DNA of 64,000 bases from JAFDWR01 sp038216655. GTDB lineage: Bacteria; Armatimonadota; Fimbriimonadia; Fimbriimonadales; Fimbriimonadaceae. Below the pieces are notes generated by a model. The model was not told where the DNA came from. It saw only the letters and a program-made list of their open reading frames with translations, and searched no databases. The stretch lies in assembly GCA_038216655.1 (NCBI GenBank), contig JBBQPZ010000008.1, forward strand, positions 1 to 64,000, written 5' to 3'. Numbering within the stretch: position 1 is the first letter of the stretch; every line of letters begins with the position of its first letter. The translations under genes were made by a program, and so were the position numbers. Shown here one piece after another: positions 48,840 to 58,255 of this stretch.

Positions 48840-50200
48840 GCGATTGCTTCCAGCGCACTCTGGACCGCTTCCATGTAGGTAGGGTGGGCAACGACGGCAT
48901 CCCGAATGACTCGATAGTCTGCTTTCAATGCCATCATCGCGGCGAGCAGCTCGATCATCTCCCCCGCTTCCCGGGCCAAAATGGCCCCGCCCAGAACTTC
49001 GTGGGTGTCTCCGTCAACGAAGACTTTAACAAACCCGGCGCGATTGCGACGTTCTCGGGCCAATCCGTTGTGGGTCATGTCGTACCGCCCCACCTTGACA
49101 ATTCGACCGGATTGCATTGCCTCGCGCTCGCTCATCCCGACGCGACCGATCGCCGGGTCGGTGAAGATCGCGTAGGGCACGATGCGGTCCAAGGTGCGCT
49201 TCCCATCGCCGAGAAGTTGGGACTTCATGATCCGGAAGTCGTCCCACGATGTGTGCGTGAACTGGGGCCCGCCGCGAATGTCGCCGACCGCGTAGATCCC
49301 TCTTGCCGTGGTCTCCAGTTTCTCGTCAACGACTACGATTCCCTTCCGATCGACCTCGACCCCGACGGTTTCGAGCCCCAATTGGTCCGTGTTCGGAGTT
49401 CGTCCGGCGGCGACGAAGAGCGAGTCGAACGACTCGGACTCTCCGCCGAAGGCGACCTTGAGCCCGCTGCCGTGCGGCTCGACTGAGGTGATCTGCACCC
49501 CCGTCTCGATGCGAATCTTCTCGGCCCGAAACTGCCGTTCCAGGCCTGCGACGACGTCGTCGTCCTCACGGGGCAGGATGCGGGACGCCGATTCGAGGAT
49601 CGTCACATCGCATCCCATTCGCCGATAGAATTGACTCATCTCGACGGCGATGACGCCGCCCCCCAGCATCGCCATCTTGCCGGGTAGTTCGGGGTGATCG
49701 AGCCAGTTGCCCGCATGAAGGGTGTTGACCTCGGTTAGGCCGGGGACGGCCGGAAACTTGGTGCGGACGCCGGTATCGAGAATGACGACCGCAGCAGAAA
49801 ACTGCTCTTCGCTGATCTCGACCAGGTAGCCACGGTCGCCACGACCGAAGAGCCTGGCGTGCCCGCGGAGAATCTTCGGGGCATTGTCCCCGAAGCGGAA
49901 ACCCTCTTCGAGCCCCTCGCGGGCTTCCTCCTTGATGCCGCGGGCGCGAGTCAGGACCGCCGCGTAGTGGGTTTCGAGGCCAGCCAAATGCAACCCGAAC
50001 TCTCCCGCACGTCGGGCGTCATAGGCAAGAGTGGAGGACGCGATCGCCGCCTTGGTCGGCGTACAACCGAAGTTGATACAGGATCCACCGAGGTGCTTTC
50101 GTTCGGCGATCGCCACCGACTTCCCCGCCTTGGCGAGTTCCCAACTCAAAGGAATCGCCGCTTGCCCCGCACCGATAATCAGGACGTCGAAGTGTTGCAT
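48836..50200 (-). CDS. FAD-dependent pyridine nucleotide-disulfide oxidoreductase (mercuric reductase/LPD-like)
   Basis: A 454-residue class I flavin disulfide reductase. FAD-binding FDVLIIGAGQAAIPLSWELA, the redox disulfide in GGSCINFGCTPTK, NADPH-binding AMLGGGVIAVEMSQFYRR, and GIYAVGDIRGGPQFTH. The C-terminal dimerisation domain has AHPTYMEAVQSA with the active-site histidine. The motif and length fit the mercuric-reductase/soluble-transhydrogenase-like branch, but the extra mercury-binding cysteines are absent. The true substrate could be a low-molecular-weight disulfide; ergothioneine genes start on the opposite strand 142 bases away. Confidence 0.88.
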   Translation of the reverse strand: MQHFDVLIIGAGQAAIPLSWELAKAGKSVAIAERKHLGGSCINFGCTPTKAAIASSTLAYDARRAGEFGLHLAGLETHYAAVLTRARGIKEEAREGLEEGFRFGDNAPKILRGHARLFGRGDRGYLVEISEEQFSAAVVILDTGVRTKFPAVPGLTEVNTLHAGNWLDHPELPGKMAMLGGGVIAVEMSQFYRRMGCDVTILESASRILPREDDDVVAGLERQFRAEKIRIETGVQITSVEPHGSGLKVAFGGESESFDSLFVAAGRTPNTDQLGLETVGVEVDRKGIVVVDEKLETTARGIYAVGDIRGGPQFTHTSWDDFRIMKSQLLGDGKRTLDRIVPYAIFTDPAIGRVGMSEREAMQSGRIVKVGRYDMTHNGLARERRNRAGFVKVFVDGDTHEVLGGAILAREAGEMIELLAAMMALKADYRVIRDAVVAHPTYMEAVQSALEAIA

Positions 50201-50341
50201 ATCGTTTGGTTTCTTTAGGGTCGGGTTCAGGCTGCTGACGTTAGGCCGAACTCGGCTGTATGATAGGACAAGGACGCTGCGACTGGGGGTATTCGCCTCC
50301 CTCCGCAGCTTCTTTGTATGTTGCGGGCTTGAGAGAGCGAA

Positions 50342-51325
50342 ATGAGAGAGCGACTCACGTACATCGAAGTTCCCGAGAGGCGCGCGCGAATCGGCTTCGC
50401 GGCGTCGGTCCGCGACGGCCTGACCCACCACCCCAAGGTTCTTCCCAGCCGGTTCTTCTACGACGAAGTGGGATCCGAGCTGTTTGAACAGATCACCGAA
50501 CTGCCCGAGTACTACCTCACCCGAAGCGAGGCCTCCATCATCGATCAGAAGCGTGGTGAAATCCTCGATGCGGTTGGCCCCTCATGTGCGCTGATCGAAT
50601 TTGGGAGCGGCAGTTCGAGCAAGACGCGCCAGCTAATCGAGTCCATCCTTGCCCGGCAGCCAGAGTTGGAGTACTTTCCGATCGACATTTCCCGGGAATT
50701 CCTGCGTAAGACGGCCGACGGGCTCCTGCAGGACTATCCGAGTTTGCGCGTCACGGCGCTGGCGGGGGAGTACTTCGACGCCGCCGACTCGCTTCCAGAC
50801 ACTACTTGCCCGCGGCTGATTTTATTCCTCGGCAGCAACATCGGCAATTTCGAGGCAGAGGAGGCCGTCGACTTTCTTTCTCGAGTGGCGCGGTCGATGA
50901 AGCCTCAGGACCGATTGCTCGTCGGCACCGATCTCGTGAAGGACCCGGCAGTAATCACCGCCGCGTACAACGACGCGGCAGGGGTCACGGAGGAATTCAA
51001 TTTCAACATCCTCCGCCGGATCAACAAGGAGCTCGCCGGACGGTTCCTGCTCGATCAATTCGCCCACCAAGCGCCCTTCATTGAGGCGACCCAGCGGGTG
51101 GAAATGCATCTGATCAGCCTCAAGCGACAGCGCGTGTGCATCGAGGCCCTCGATCTCCCGATCGAATTCGCGGCGGGCGAGGTGATCCGAACGGAGATCT
51201 CCCAAAAGTACACCGAGGCGAGCTTTGGTGACATTGCACTTCGTGCGGGGCTGGAAGTGCAGGGACGCTGGACCGACGACCGCAGCTGGTTCGCACTGAA
51301 CCTGCTTCGGAGGAGCAACGGTTGA
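50342..51325 (+). CDS. egtD: Histidine N-alpha-methyltransferase EgtD
   Basis: A 327-residue EgtD that methylates L-histidine three times to hercynine, the first step of ergothioneine synthesis. The N-terminus LPSRFFYDEVGSELFEQITELPEYYLTRSE is diagnostic. The SAM site includes IEFGSGSSSKTRQLIE, the histidine-binding region includes LFLGSNIGNFE, and IRTEISQKYT carries the glutamate that holds the substrate amine. It overlaps egtB by four bases and is divergent from the disulfide reductase. Confidence 0.95.
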   Translation: MRERLTYIEVPERRARIGFAASVRDGLTHHPKVLPSRFFYDEVGSELFEQITELPEYYLTRSEASIIDQKRGEILDAVGPSCALIEFGSGSSSKTRQLIESILARQPELEYFPIDISREFLRKTADGLLQDYPSLRVTALAGEYFDAADSLPDTTCPRLILFLGSNIGNFEAEEAVDFLSRVARSMKPQDRLLVGTDLVKDPAVITAAYNDAAGVTEEFNFNILRRINKELAGRFLLDQFAHQAPFIEATQRVEMHLISLKRQRVCIEALDLPIEFAAGEVIRTEISQKYTEASFGDIALRAGLEVQGRWTDDRSWFALNLLRRSNG

Positions 51326-52596
51326 CCGAAGGCGAGCGAAAGTCGGAACTCCGGGCGCAACTGACCGCCGCGCGAGATCGCACGTTATGGCTGTTTGGCC
51401 AGGTGCCCGAAGAGTTTCTGCGCCGCCGCGTCCACAATTTCTACTCGCCGATCGGTTGGCACTTCGGCCATATCGGGCGAACGGAGGAGTGGTGGGTGAT
51501 CTGCGAAGCGCTAGGCAAACCCTGCCTCGACGAGAAACTCTCGTTCCTCCTGGCCGACCTCCCCGCGAACCCGAAGGACAACCGCGTCAACATTCCCGAC
51601 CGAGACGGCATCACCGCCTTTCTGACCGCCACGCGGGACCGAGTATTGGAAGCGCTCGAAGCAACTCCGCTCGACCCCGAGAACCCTTTTCTCCGCGAAG
51701 GGTACGTTTGGGACTTCGCCCTCCAGCATGAGTGCCAGCACCAAGAAACCATTGCCGAGATGCTCTGCCTTATCCACCAGCGGATGCCGATCCCCACGAT
51801 CGAGTTCCCTTACCGTTGGTGCGGCCAGGATTCCGCGCGTGCGGTGGCCCTCGATGGAGGCAGGTTCACGATGGGGAGCGACGCGTGGTGCGGTTACGAC
51901 AACGAGAAGTCGGCGCATAAGGTGGACGTTGCGCCGTTTATTTTGGATGAGACCCCGGTGACCGCTTACCAGTGGTCGCTGTTCATGGCCGAGGACGGCT
52001 ATCATCGCCCCGAGTTCTGGTCGGATGCGGGCTGGCAATGGCGGGCGACCGAGGATGCGACCAAGCCGGAGTACTGGATCATCGAGGAGGGCCAGTTCGC
52101 GATTGTGTCGCCCGCTGGCGTCCGGGCTATCCATCCGGAGGAGCCCGTCGGCTCGATCTCTTGGCACGAGGCAAAGGCGTTCGCCCGTTGGGCCGGGCAG
52201 CGACTTCCTACCGAAGAGGAGTGGGAGCTCGCCGCGGTCGCGGGCTCGCACTCCCGGCGCTTCCCTTGGGGAGACCGAGTCCCCTCCCCAGAACTGGCAA
52301 GTTACGGTCTCGCCGATTGGGGTCCCCGACCTGCGGCGAGCTACCCCGCCAATCCGAACGGGTTGCAAGGAATGGCGGGCGGACTCTGGGAGTGGACTTC
52401 GACCCCCTTCTTGCCCTATTCTGGGTTCGAGGCGTTTCCCTATGACGGATATTCGGCGGACCATATGAAGGGCGAGCACCGTGTTTGCCGCGGCGGCTCC
52501 TTTGCGACGGCGGGCCCGATCCTGCGCGGATCGTTTAGGAACTGGTACGTTCCGACCTACCGCCAGGGCTTCCTCGGCCTCCGGTGCGCCCAGTGA
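51322..52596 (+). CDS. egtB: Ergothioneine sulfoxide synthase EgtB
   Basis: A 424-residue iron enzyme that joins a thiol to hercynine with oxygen. The N-terminal DinB-like domain holds the iron ligands: a histidine in GWHFGHIGR and the HxxxHQE motif in QHECQHQE near residue 135-142. The C-terminal FGE-sulfatase domain runs from about 170 (RFTMGSDAW) to GLRCAQ. Substrate thiol (cysteine or gamma-glutamylcysteine) cannot be told; no egtA, egtC or egtE is nearby. The TTG start overlaps the egtD stop codon. Confidence 0.93.
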   Translation: MTEGERKSELRAQLTAARDRTLWLFGQVPEEFLRRRVHNFYSPIGWHFGHIGRTEEWWVICEALGKPCLDEKLSFLLADLPANPKDNRVNIPDRDGITAFLTATRDRVLEALEATPLDPENPFLREGYVWDFALQHECQHQETIAEMLCLIHQRMPIPTIEFPYRWCGQDSARAVALDGGRFTMGSDAWCGYDNEKSAHKVDVAPFILDETPVTAYQWSLFMAEDGYHRPEFWSDAGWQWRATEDATKPEYWIIEEGQFAIVSPAGVRAIHPEEPVGSISWHEAKAFARWAGQRLPTEEEWELAAVAGSHSRRFPWGDRVPSPELASYGLADWGPRPAASYPANPNGLQGMAGGLWEWTSTPFLPYSGFEAFPYDGYSADHMKGEHRVCRGGSFATAGPILRGSFRNWYVPTYRQGFLGLRCAQ

Positions 52597-53327
52597 TTGA
52601 GCTGCGCTCGGTGAGCAAAGCTTACGGCGACCGTGGTGCAGTTCGGGACCTCTCTTTGTCGTTTGCGGAGGGAAAGACGACCGCCCTGATCGGCCCCAGT
52701 GGCTGCGGAAAGTCCACGATTCTCCGACTCGTGCTTGGCTTGGTTCGGCCCTCGGCCGGCGAGGTCTCGTTCGATGGGCAAACCGTTCGACTCGAAACCG
52801 AGCAGGGGATCCGTCGCTCAATTGGGTACGTCGTTCAAGAGGGTGGCCTCTTCCCCCACCTCACGGCGGGGGACAACGTCGCGCTCATGGCGCGCCACCT
52901 TGGACGAGCCGAGACGGAGATCCAGGGCCGCATCCAAGAACTTCTCAAGCTGGTCGACCTCACCCCAGATGTTCTGTCCCGCTACCCGACCCAACTTAGC
53001 GGGGGTCAGCGCCAACGCATCGGCCTGATGCGGGCCCTGATGCTCCAACCGAAGGCCCTGCTCCTGGACGAGCCTCTCGGAGCCCTCGACCCGATGGTTC
53101 GGGCTGGCCTGCAAACCGACCTCAAGAAGATCTTCGCCGACCTCGGACAGACCGTTGTGCTGGTGACCCACGACATGGGCGAGGCCGCGTATCTGGCCGA
53201 CCAGATCGTGCTGATGCGAGACGGCGAGATCGTCCAGCAAGGGACGCTTCAGGATTTCCAGGAACGTCCGACTAGCGGCTTCGTGACCGAATTCCTGAGC
53301 GCGCAGCGCGGGATGGTGGCGCTATGA
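52593..53327 (+). CDS. ABC transporter ATPase, betaine/ergothioneine type (EgtV/OpuCA-like)
   Basis: A 244-residue ATPase: Walker A GPSGCGKST, signature LSGGQRQRIGLMRAL, Walker B ALLLDEPLGALDP. Homologues energise quaternary-amine and ergothioneine uptake. The GTG at 52593 overlaps the egtB stop as GTGA, and its stop overlaps the next gene as ATGA, so all four genes from egtD are coupled. No CBS regulatory domain is present, as in EgtV and unlike OpuAA. Confidence 0.85.
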   Translation: MIELRSVSKAYGDRGAVRDLSLSFAEGKTTALIGPSGCGKSTILRLVLGLVRPSAGEVSFDGQTVRLETEQGIRRSIGYVVQEGGLFPHLTAGDNVALMARHLGRAETEIQGRIQELLKLVDLTPDVLSRYPTQLSGGQRQRIGLMRALMLQPKALLLDEPLGALDPMVRAGLQTDLKKIFADLGQTVVLVTHDMGEAAYLADQIVLMRDGEIVQQGTLQDFQERPTSGFVTEFLSAQRGMVAL

Positions 53328-54814
53328 GGCTACGTGCGCTCGCTCTGAGCATCCTCACTTTGCTTGCTGCGGTCGCAAGTGCCCAGGTATCGATCGGCGC
53401 AAAGAAGTTCACCGAGTCCAACATCCTCGCCGAGATTGCGCGGGGGCTATTGAGCACGAAAGAAAGCCCCGTCGAAGTCAAGCAGAATCTCGGCGCGACG
53501 ATCATCTGCTGGCAAGCTTTGAAGCAAGGCTCCATTTCAGCCTATCCCGAGTACACCGGCACGATCACCCACGAACTCCTGAAGACCGAAGAGGCGTTGA
53601 CCGACGACCAGATTCGCGAGAAGCTTAAACCGTACGGCGTAGGGATGGCGGGGCGACTCGGATTCAACAACACCTATGCCCTTGTCATGCTCAAGTCTCG
53701 CGCCCAGGAACTCGGGATCAGCAAGATCAGCGACCTCAAGTCTCACCCAGAACTCAAGTGCGGCCCCACCCTCGAGTTCCTGAAGCGCAAGGACGGATGG
53801 GAGCCGATGGCGGCGAAGTACGGGTTGAAATTCGACTCCGTGCGCGGCATCGAGCATAAGCTCGGCTATACCGCCCTTCTCGGCAGCCAGATCGACATCA
53901 AGGACGCCTACTCGACGGACGCCGATATCCAGACCAAGGGGCTGCAGGTTCTCGACGACGACCTCGGGTTCTTTCCCCAATACAAAGCAGTGTTCCTTTA
54001 CCGCCTCGACCTTGCTCCTGATGCCGTAGCAAAGCTTGAGAAGCTCACCGGCAAGATTGACGAGCCGACGATGATCCGGATGAACGCGGACGCGGAGAAG
54101 TCGAAGGACCCCAAGGCCGTTGCCCAGGCCTTCCTCGCCAAGCTGGAAGGAACGACCGCCCCGCTTCCCCAGGCGGGTGGGAGACCCTGGGTAGGCGAAC
54201 TCCTTAGCGACACCCTTACCCATCTCGAACTCGTAGGTATCTCGCTCGGGCTGGCGATCCTCCTCGGGCTGCCTCTCGGAATCTGGGCAAGTCGTCCCGG
54301 CCTTGCCGGAAGCATGATCCTCACCATCACCGGGCTCATCCAGACCATCCCGTCGCTTGCCCTTTTTGCAATCCTGGTTCCGATCGCCTGGCTCGGGGCG
54401 AGTGCGAAGACGGCGATTCTCGCGCTCTTTCTCTATAGCCTGCTGCCCATCGTCCGGAACACGGCGACCGGGATCTCGGGCATCGCCCCTGGTCTGCGCG
54501 AGTCGGCGGCGGCGCTCGGTCTCGAACCTGCGGCTCGTTTGCGCAAGGTAGAGCTCCCCCTCGCGCTGCCCACCATCCTCGCGGGCATCAAGACGGCGGC
54601 GATTATCAATGTCGGCACCGCGACAATCGCCGCGTTCATCGGCGCGGGCGGATTGGGGCAACCGATCCAGAGCGGTCTCGCCCTGAGCGACAACGATTTG
54701 ATCCTGCGCGGCGGCATCGCGGCCGCCGTTCTCGCCTTGCTCGTCCAATTCTTCTTCGATGGACTGGAGCGGTTGCTGGTATCAAGGGGACTGCGTTTGC
54801 AAAGCGAGCACTAA
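53324..54814 (+). CDS. Fused substrate-binding protein and permease for betaine or ergothioneine uptake (EgtU-like, reversed domain order)
   Basis: 496 residues. A signal segment (1-20), then an OpuAC-type binding domain (about 21-275: IGAKKFTESNILAEIARGLL, SISAYPEYTGTITHELL, DAYSTDADIQ). The ProW-type permease follows (about 290-490: TGLIQTIPSLALFAILVPI, FIGAGGLGQPIQSGL). EgtU of Streptococcus and fused OpuC proteins place the permease first and the binding domain last, so this order is reversed. The protein would capture a trimethylammonium ligand; hercynine and ergothioneine are betaines. Coupling to egtDB supports that, though glycine betaine is possible. Confidence 0.82.
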   Translation: MRLRALALSILTLLAAVASAQVSIGAKKFTESNILAEIARGLLSTKESPVEVKQNLGATIICWQALKQGSISAYPEYTGTITHELLKTEEALTDDQIREKLKPYGVGMAGRLGFNNTYALVMLKSRAQELGISKISDLKSHPELKCGPTLEFLKRKDGWEPMAAKYGLKFDSVRGIEHKLGYTALLGSQIDIKDAYSTDADIQTKGLQVLDDDLGFFPQYKAVFLYRLDLAPDAVAKLEKLTGKIDEPTMIRMNADAEKSKDPKAVAQAFLAKLEGTTAPLPQAGGRPWVGELLSDTLTHLELVGISLGLAILLGLPLGIWASRPGLAGSMILTITGLIQTIPSLALFAILVPIAWLGASAKTAILALFLYSLLPIVRNTATGISGIAPGLRESAAALGLEPAARLRKVELPLALPTILAGIKTAAIINVGTATIAAFIGAGGLGQPIQSGLALSDNDLILRGGIAAAVLALLVQFFFDGLERLLVSRGLRLQSEH

Positions 54815-54820
54815 ACCCCG

Positions 54821-55543
54821 ATGGCCATCTCTCCCGCCGAACCCGTTACCGCTCTCCGCCACGTCAAGATTGCCGAGTGCGGCGAACCGCTCGTCGACTT
54901 CCATGCCCTCTGCCCTGAGTTGCGAATCGATCGCCCGAGGTTTGCCTACCGCCGCGAGACCCTCTTGCGGGAGTCGGCCGCGAAGATGATCTGTCAGGCC
55001 AATGCCGCCACGCCCAAGGGGTACAACCTCGCGATCATCGAAGGGTGGCGCGCCCCCCACATTCAGCGGCGGATGTACGCTGCCGTTTGGAAGCGGTTCG
55101 AGGAAGCCAACCCGGACTGGTCCGAGACTCGACTGAAGCGGACCGTCAATCGGTTCACCGCTCCCATGGATCTCCGCGTGCCGCCACCCCACTCCACCGG
55201 CGGTGCGCTGGACGTGTTCCTCGTGGACGACGACGGGAAGTCCTTGGACATGCAGTCGCCTTTCGAGCCGATGGATCACGCCTGCTTCCCCTTTGACGCC
55301 GCCGGGCTGTCCGACATCGCTCGCAAGCATCGCCAAATTCTTCACGACGCCCTGTCCGCAACCGGCCTTACCAACTACCCGAGCGAGTACTGGCATTGGA
55401 GTTATGGCGACCAAGGATGGGCCTACCGCGGCGGTCACCCTAACGCCATTTACGGTGCAATTGAACCGACGGGCTGGCAACCGGAGCCAGGGGACGACAT
55501 CGCAGACCCGCTGGTCTTCCTCCTTCGCGACGCTCAAACGTAA
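54821..55543 (+). CDS. D-alanyl-D-alanine dipeptidase (VanX/DdpX, peptidase M15D)
   Basis: A 240-residue zinc dipeptidase. NLAIIEGWRAPHIQRRMY, the zinc site PHSTGGALDVFL (histidine and aspartate), the catalytic glutamate in NYPSEYWHWSYGDQGWAYR and the final zinc histidine in the same motif are all present. No signal peptide, so it works in the cytoplasm on D-Ala-D-Ala. It follows the transporter by six bases but is not translationally overlapped. Scavenging of D-Ala is a safer reading than vancomycin resistance, because vanH and vanA are absent. Confidence 0.9.
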   Translation: MAISPAEPVTALRHVKIAECGEPLVDFHALCPELRIDRPRFAYRRETLLRESAAKMICQANAATPKGYNLAIIEGWRAPHIQRRMYAAVWKRFEEANPDWSETRLKRTVNRFTAPMDLRVPPPHSTGGALDVFLVDDDGKSLDMQSPFEPMDHACFPFDAAGLSDIARKHRQILHDALSATGLTNYPSEYWHWSYGDQGWAYRGGHPNAIYGAIEPTGWQPEPGDDIADPLVFLLRDAQT

Positions 55544-55664
55544 TTTAGGACATGGTATGTACATGAATATATACATTTCCTGCATATAATTGCAAAAAAC
55601 CTAATAGCCCTCCGCAACTTTGCCGATGGAGAAAGTAACTGGATAAATCCAGACGGAGACTCTT
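55544..55664 (+). promoter_or_regulatory. Leader of the Ig-like lipoprotein gene
   Basis: A TATAAT at 55585-55590 lies in an AT-rich stretch. A perfect hairpin CTGGAT-AA-ATCCAG (55639-55652) comes just before the ribosome site CGGAG (55653-55658). CTCC/GGAG around 55612-55632 may pair too. No clear -35 is seen. Confidence 0.35.
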
Positions 55665-56609
55665 ATGTTCGATCTTGGTCGAAAAGCAATTCGAAACGTC
55701 GCGTGGGTACTTCTAGCGGTTACCGCCATTGGATGTGGTGGTGGTGGCGCGTCGGCATTCACGCCACAGGGAAAACTCGGAATTCGGGTCGTCTGGCCGC
55801 CTAGTCAGAACACGAGCGGAATCACCCCGAAGGTCATCCCGACCGCGAGCAACAGCATTAACGTCGTCGTAACTCAGCATGGCCACCAGGTCGCAACGGC
55901 GCTCATCGTTCGACCGGACGATAGCGTGAACCTCGTGACCCTTCCCATCGGCAGTGTTACCGTGACGGCGACCGCCTATCCGAACGCGGATGGCACGGGC
56001 GTGGCTCAGGCGGTTGCACAGACCACTGCGACGATCAACGACGGACTAACGACCAACATCAGTTTGACTTTGGGCAGCACGATCACCCACGTGGTAGTCG
56101 CCCCGGCTCCTTGTTCGATGGTTCCTGGAGACGTCTCCGCGTTCACCGCGACACCCAAAGATGTCGATGAGAACGTGGTTCTTGTCGCGCCGGGCAATAT
56201 CACGTGGGATTCGTCGGACACGGCAGTCGCTACCGTTGACGCCTCCGGCAACGTCACTGCGGTCGACCTTGGCACGTCCACGATCCGAGCAACCGAGCTG
56301 GATTCGGCGGTCGCCGGGACTTCGAGCCTGACCGTCCACATCGGAGTGGTGATTACACCGGCCAGCTTCACGCTGGGCGTCCTGGACACCAAGCAACTCA
56401 CCGCGACGGTCACGGGAGCTCATTCCGACAACACCGTCACCTGGACGGTGGAAGCAGGCGGCGGTTCGGTCTCTAATACCGGCCTCTACACGGCTCCGGC
56501 ATCAGCGGGCGACTACACAGTCACCGCGACGAGCAACGAAGACGGTGCTCAATTCGGAACGGCGATCATGCACGTTCGCTCCGGCGGCGGCAACATCACC
56601 ATCCACTAG
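55665..56609 (+). CDS. Lipoprotein with bacterial Ig-like domains
   Basis: A 314-residue protein with a lipobox VTAIGCGGG. After it comes an all-beta domain, then a Big_2-like domain (FTATPKDVDENVVLVAPGNITWDSSDTAVATVDASGNVTAVDLGTSTI). A third Ig-like part ends in VTATSNEDGAQFGTAIMHV. These domains bind surfaces or polysaccharide; the function here is unknown. It converges with cysS and overlaps its stop by four bases. Confidence 0.8.
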   Translation: MFDLGRKAIRNVAWVLLAVTAIGCGGGGASAFTPQGKLGIRVVWPPSQNTSGITPKVIPTASNSINVVVTQHGHQVATALIVRPDDSVNLVTLPIGSVTVTATAYPNADGTGVAQAVAQTTATINDGLTTNISLTLGSTITHVVVAPAPCSMVPGDVSAFTATPKDVDENVVLVAPGNITWDSSDTAVATVDASGNVTAVDLGTSTIRATELDSAVAGTSSLTVHIGVVITPASFTLGVLDTKQLTATVTGAHSDNTVTWTVEAGGGSVSNTGLYTAPASAGDYTVTATSNEDGAQFGTAIMHVRSGGGNITIH

Positions 56610-58087
56610 CCGACGATCCAGGTCGAGCTTCCATCGGGGTGATCCGTAAGGGTCACCCCTTTCTCTGTCAGCTCCTTGCGAATGCGGTCGGCGGTCGCCC
56701 AATCCTTGTTCGCCTTGGCATCGCGGCGCGCGGCGATCGAGGCCTCGATGGCATCCGCATCCACGTTCGGAGCGTTGGTCTCGGGGCATTCGGCCTCCAC
56801 TCCGTAATCACTCTTGACCACGCCGAGGATCGCGTTGATCAGGTCGAGGAACCGCTTCGCGCTCTCGCCCGAAGCCGCGCTCATCCCTTCCCCTTCCTTG
56901 GCGATCAGCTTCGCGCCCTCGAGCGCCTTGGCGAGCGCGACCGGCGTGTTGAGGTCGTTGGTCATGGCGTCGAGCGCTTGGCTATAGAGGTCATCGAGCG
57001 TGGCCCCAAGTGCATCTGGGCCGTCGCCCTTGGCTTCCTCGGCGAGGTTCAAGGCGCGCTTGAACCGCTCGACGTTGCGCTCGGCATCGTCCAAGGTCTG
57101 CATCGTGAAGTTCAACTGCTTGCTGTACGTTCCCGCGATGAGGGCGTAACGGAGAGCGAGCGGGTCGGTTCCGCGAGCGAGAAGGTCGCGCACGGTGTAG
57201 AAGTTCCCTTTGCTCTTGCTCATCTTCTCGCCGTCGACGAGCAGGAAGCGGGTGTGCAGCCAGTGGTTGGCCAACGGTTTGCCGGTGAGGCTCTCGCTCT
57301 GCGCGATCTCGCACTCGTGGTGGGGGAAGATATTGTCTTCGCCGCCCGAGTGGAGGTCTACGGTGTCGCCGAGGTAGGCACGGGCCATGACGGAGCACTC
57401 GATGTGCCAACCCGGGAAGCCCCAACCGAACGGGGAAAACCACTGCATCAGGTGGGCATCGTCCTTCTTCCAGACGGCGAAGTCGGCCGGATGGCGCTTG
57501 TTCTCGTCGGCCACCACGTCTCGCACGCCGCGCATGAGGCTCTTCTGATCGCGGTTGCCGCTGAGCTTGCCGTAATCCTCGAAGCTGTCGACGGCAAAGT
57601 ACACGCCGGTCGGGGTTTCGTAGGCGTGCCCCTTCTCGATCAGCTCCTGGGTCGCGACGATCTGCTCGCGAACGTGCTGCGTCGCCTTCGGTCGGATGTC
57701 GGGCTCGGTGAGATTGAGCTTTTGCCAATCCCCCTTGTACGCACCGGTATAGAACTCGGCGAGTTCCCAGACGTTGTGGAACTGCTCGCCCTCTTTGCTC
57801 TTGAGGGCTTTCTCCATCTTGTCCTCGCCCGTCGCATCGGCAACGTCATCCTGCGTGAGGTGCCCGACATCGGTGATGTTGCTCACCCAGGTGACGCGCC
57901 AGCCGAGGGCGCGGGCCGTACGGACCACGAGGTCGGCGGTCAGGAAGCTGCGGAAGTTGCCGATGTGGGCGTAGGAGTAGACCGTCGGACCACACGAATA
58001 GAACTTCAGGTGGCGGGGCTCGATGGGTCGAAGCTCCTTCACCTGGTGGGTCAACGTGTCGGTCAGACGAAACGGTCGCTCGCTCAT
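56606..58087 (-). CDS. cysS: Cysteinyl-tRNA synthetase
   Basis: A 493-residue class I synthetase. CGPTVYSYAHIGNFRSFLTADL is the N-terminal HIGH-type region, with the zinc cysteine in YSCGPT. GWHIECSVMA contains further zinc ligands, and KMSKSKGN is the KMSKS loop. The C-terminal anticodon-binding domain (about 345 on) ends RDAKANKDWATADRIRKEL. It charges tRNA-Cys with cysteine. Confidence 0.97.
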   Translation of the reverse strand: MSERPFRLTDTLTHQVKELRPIEPRHLKFYSCGPTVYSYAHIGNFRSFLTADLVVRTARALGWRVTWVSNITDVGHLTQDDVADATGEDKMEKALKSKEGEQFHNVWELAEFYTGAYKGDWQKLNLTEPDIRPKATQHVREQIVATQELIEKGHAYETPTGVYFAVDSFEDYGKLSGNRDQKSLMRGVRDVVADENKRHPADFAVWKKDDAHLMQWFSPFGWGFPGWHIECSVMARAYLGDTVDLHSGGEDNIFPHHECEIAQSESLTGKPLANHWLHTRFLLVDGEKMSKSKGNFYTVRDLLARGTDPLALRYALIAGTYSKQLNFTMQTLDDAERNVERFKRALNLAEEAKGDGPDALGATLDDLYSQALDAMTNDLNTPVALAKALEGAKLIAKEGEGMSAASGESAKRFLDLINAILGVVKSDYGVEAECPETNAPNVDADAIEASIAARRDAKANKDWATADRIRKELTEKGVTLTDHPDGSSTWIVG

Positions 58088-58118
58088 TTAGACGCTAAGG
58101 ATACCGCTCTGCTCTCGA

Positions 58119-58236
58119 GGTAAGGGGTAAGGCGTAAGGAGGTAAAGAGGACCGAAGAGTTGAAGTGAAAGCCCTGACGCCGCCATGGGCCCGCCCCGCA
58201 AATCGCCTTACCTCCTTACCCTTTACCCCCTTACCC
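58119..58236. repeat. Fold-back intergenic element with GGTAAGG-type arms
   Basis: The left arm 58119-58147 is made of GGTAAGG/CGTAAGG words. The right arm 58205-58236 is its inverted counterpart made of CCTTACC/CTTTACC words, with most positions pairing. The 57-base loop has no words. It lies between the divergent cysS and thioredoxin-like genes, so it may carry both promoters or affect them. Confidence 0.8.
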
Positions 58237-58255
58237 AAGAAAAGCGTGACACACT

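Noticed and set aside
54821..55543. Vancomycin resistance function for the VanX-type dipeptidase
   Set aside because: vanH, vanA and a two-component system are absent, and DdpX-type scavenging is common.
55590..55664. Riboswitch (GEMM-like) before the Ig-like lipoprotein
   Set aside because: Only short hairpins are present; the conserved loops of known c-di-GMP riboswitches are not found.
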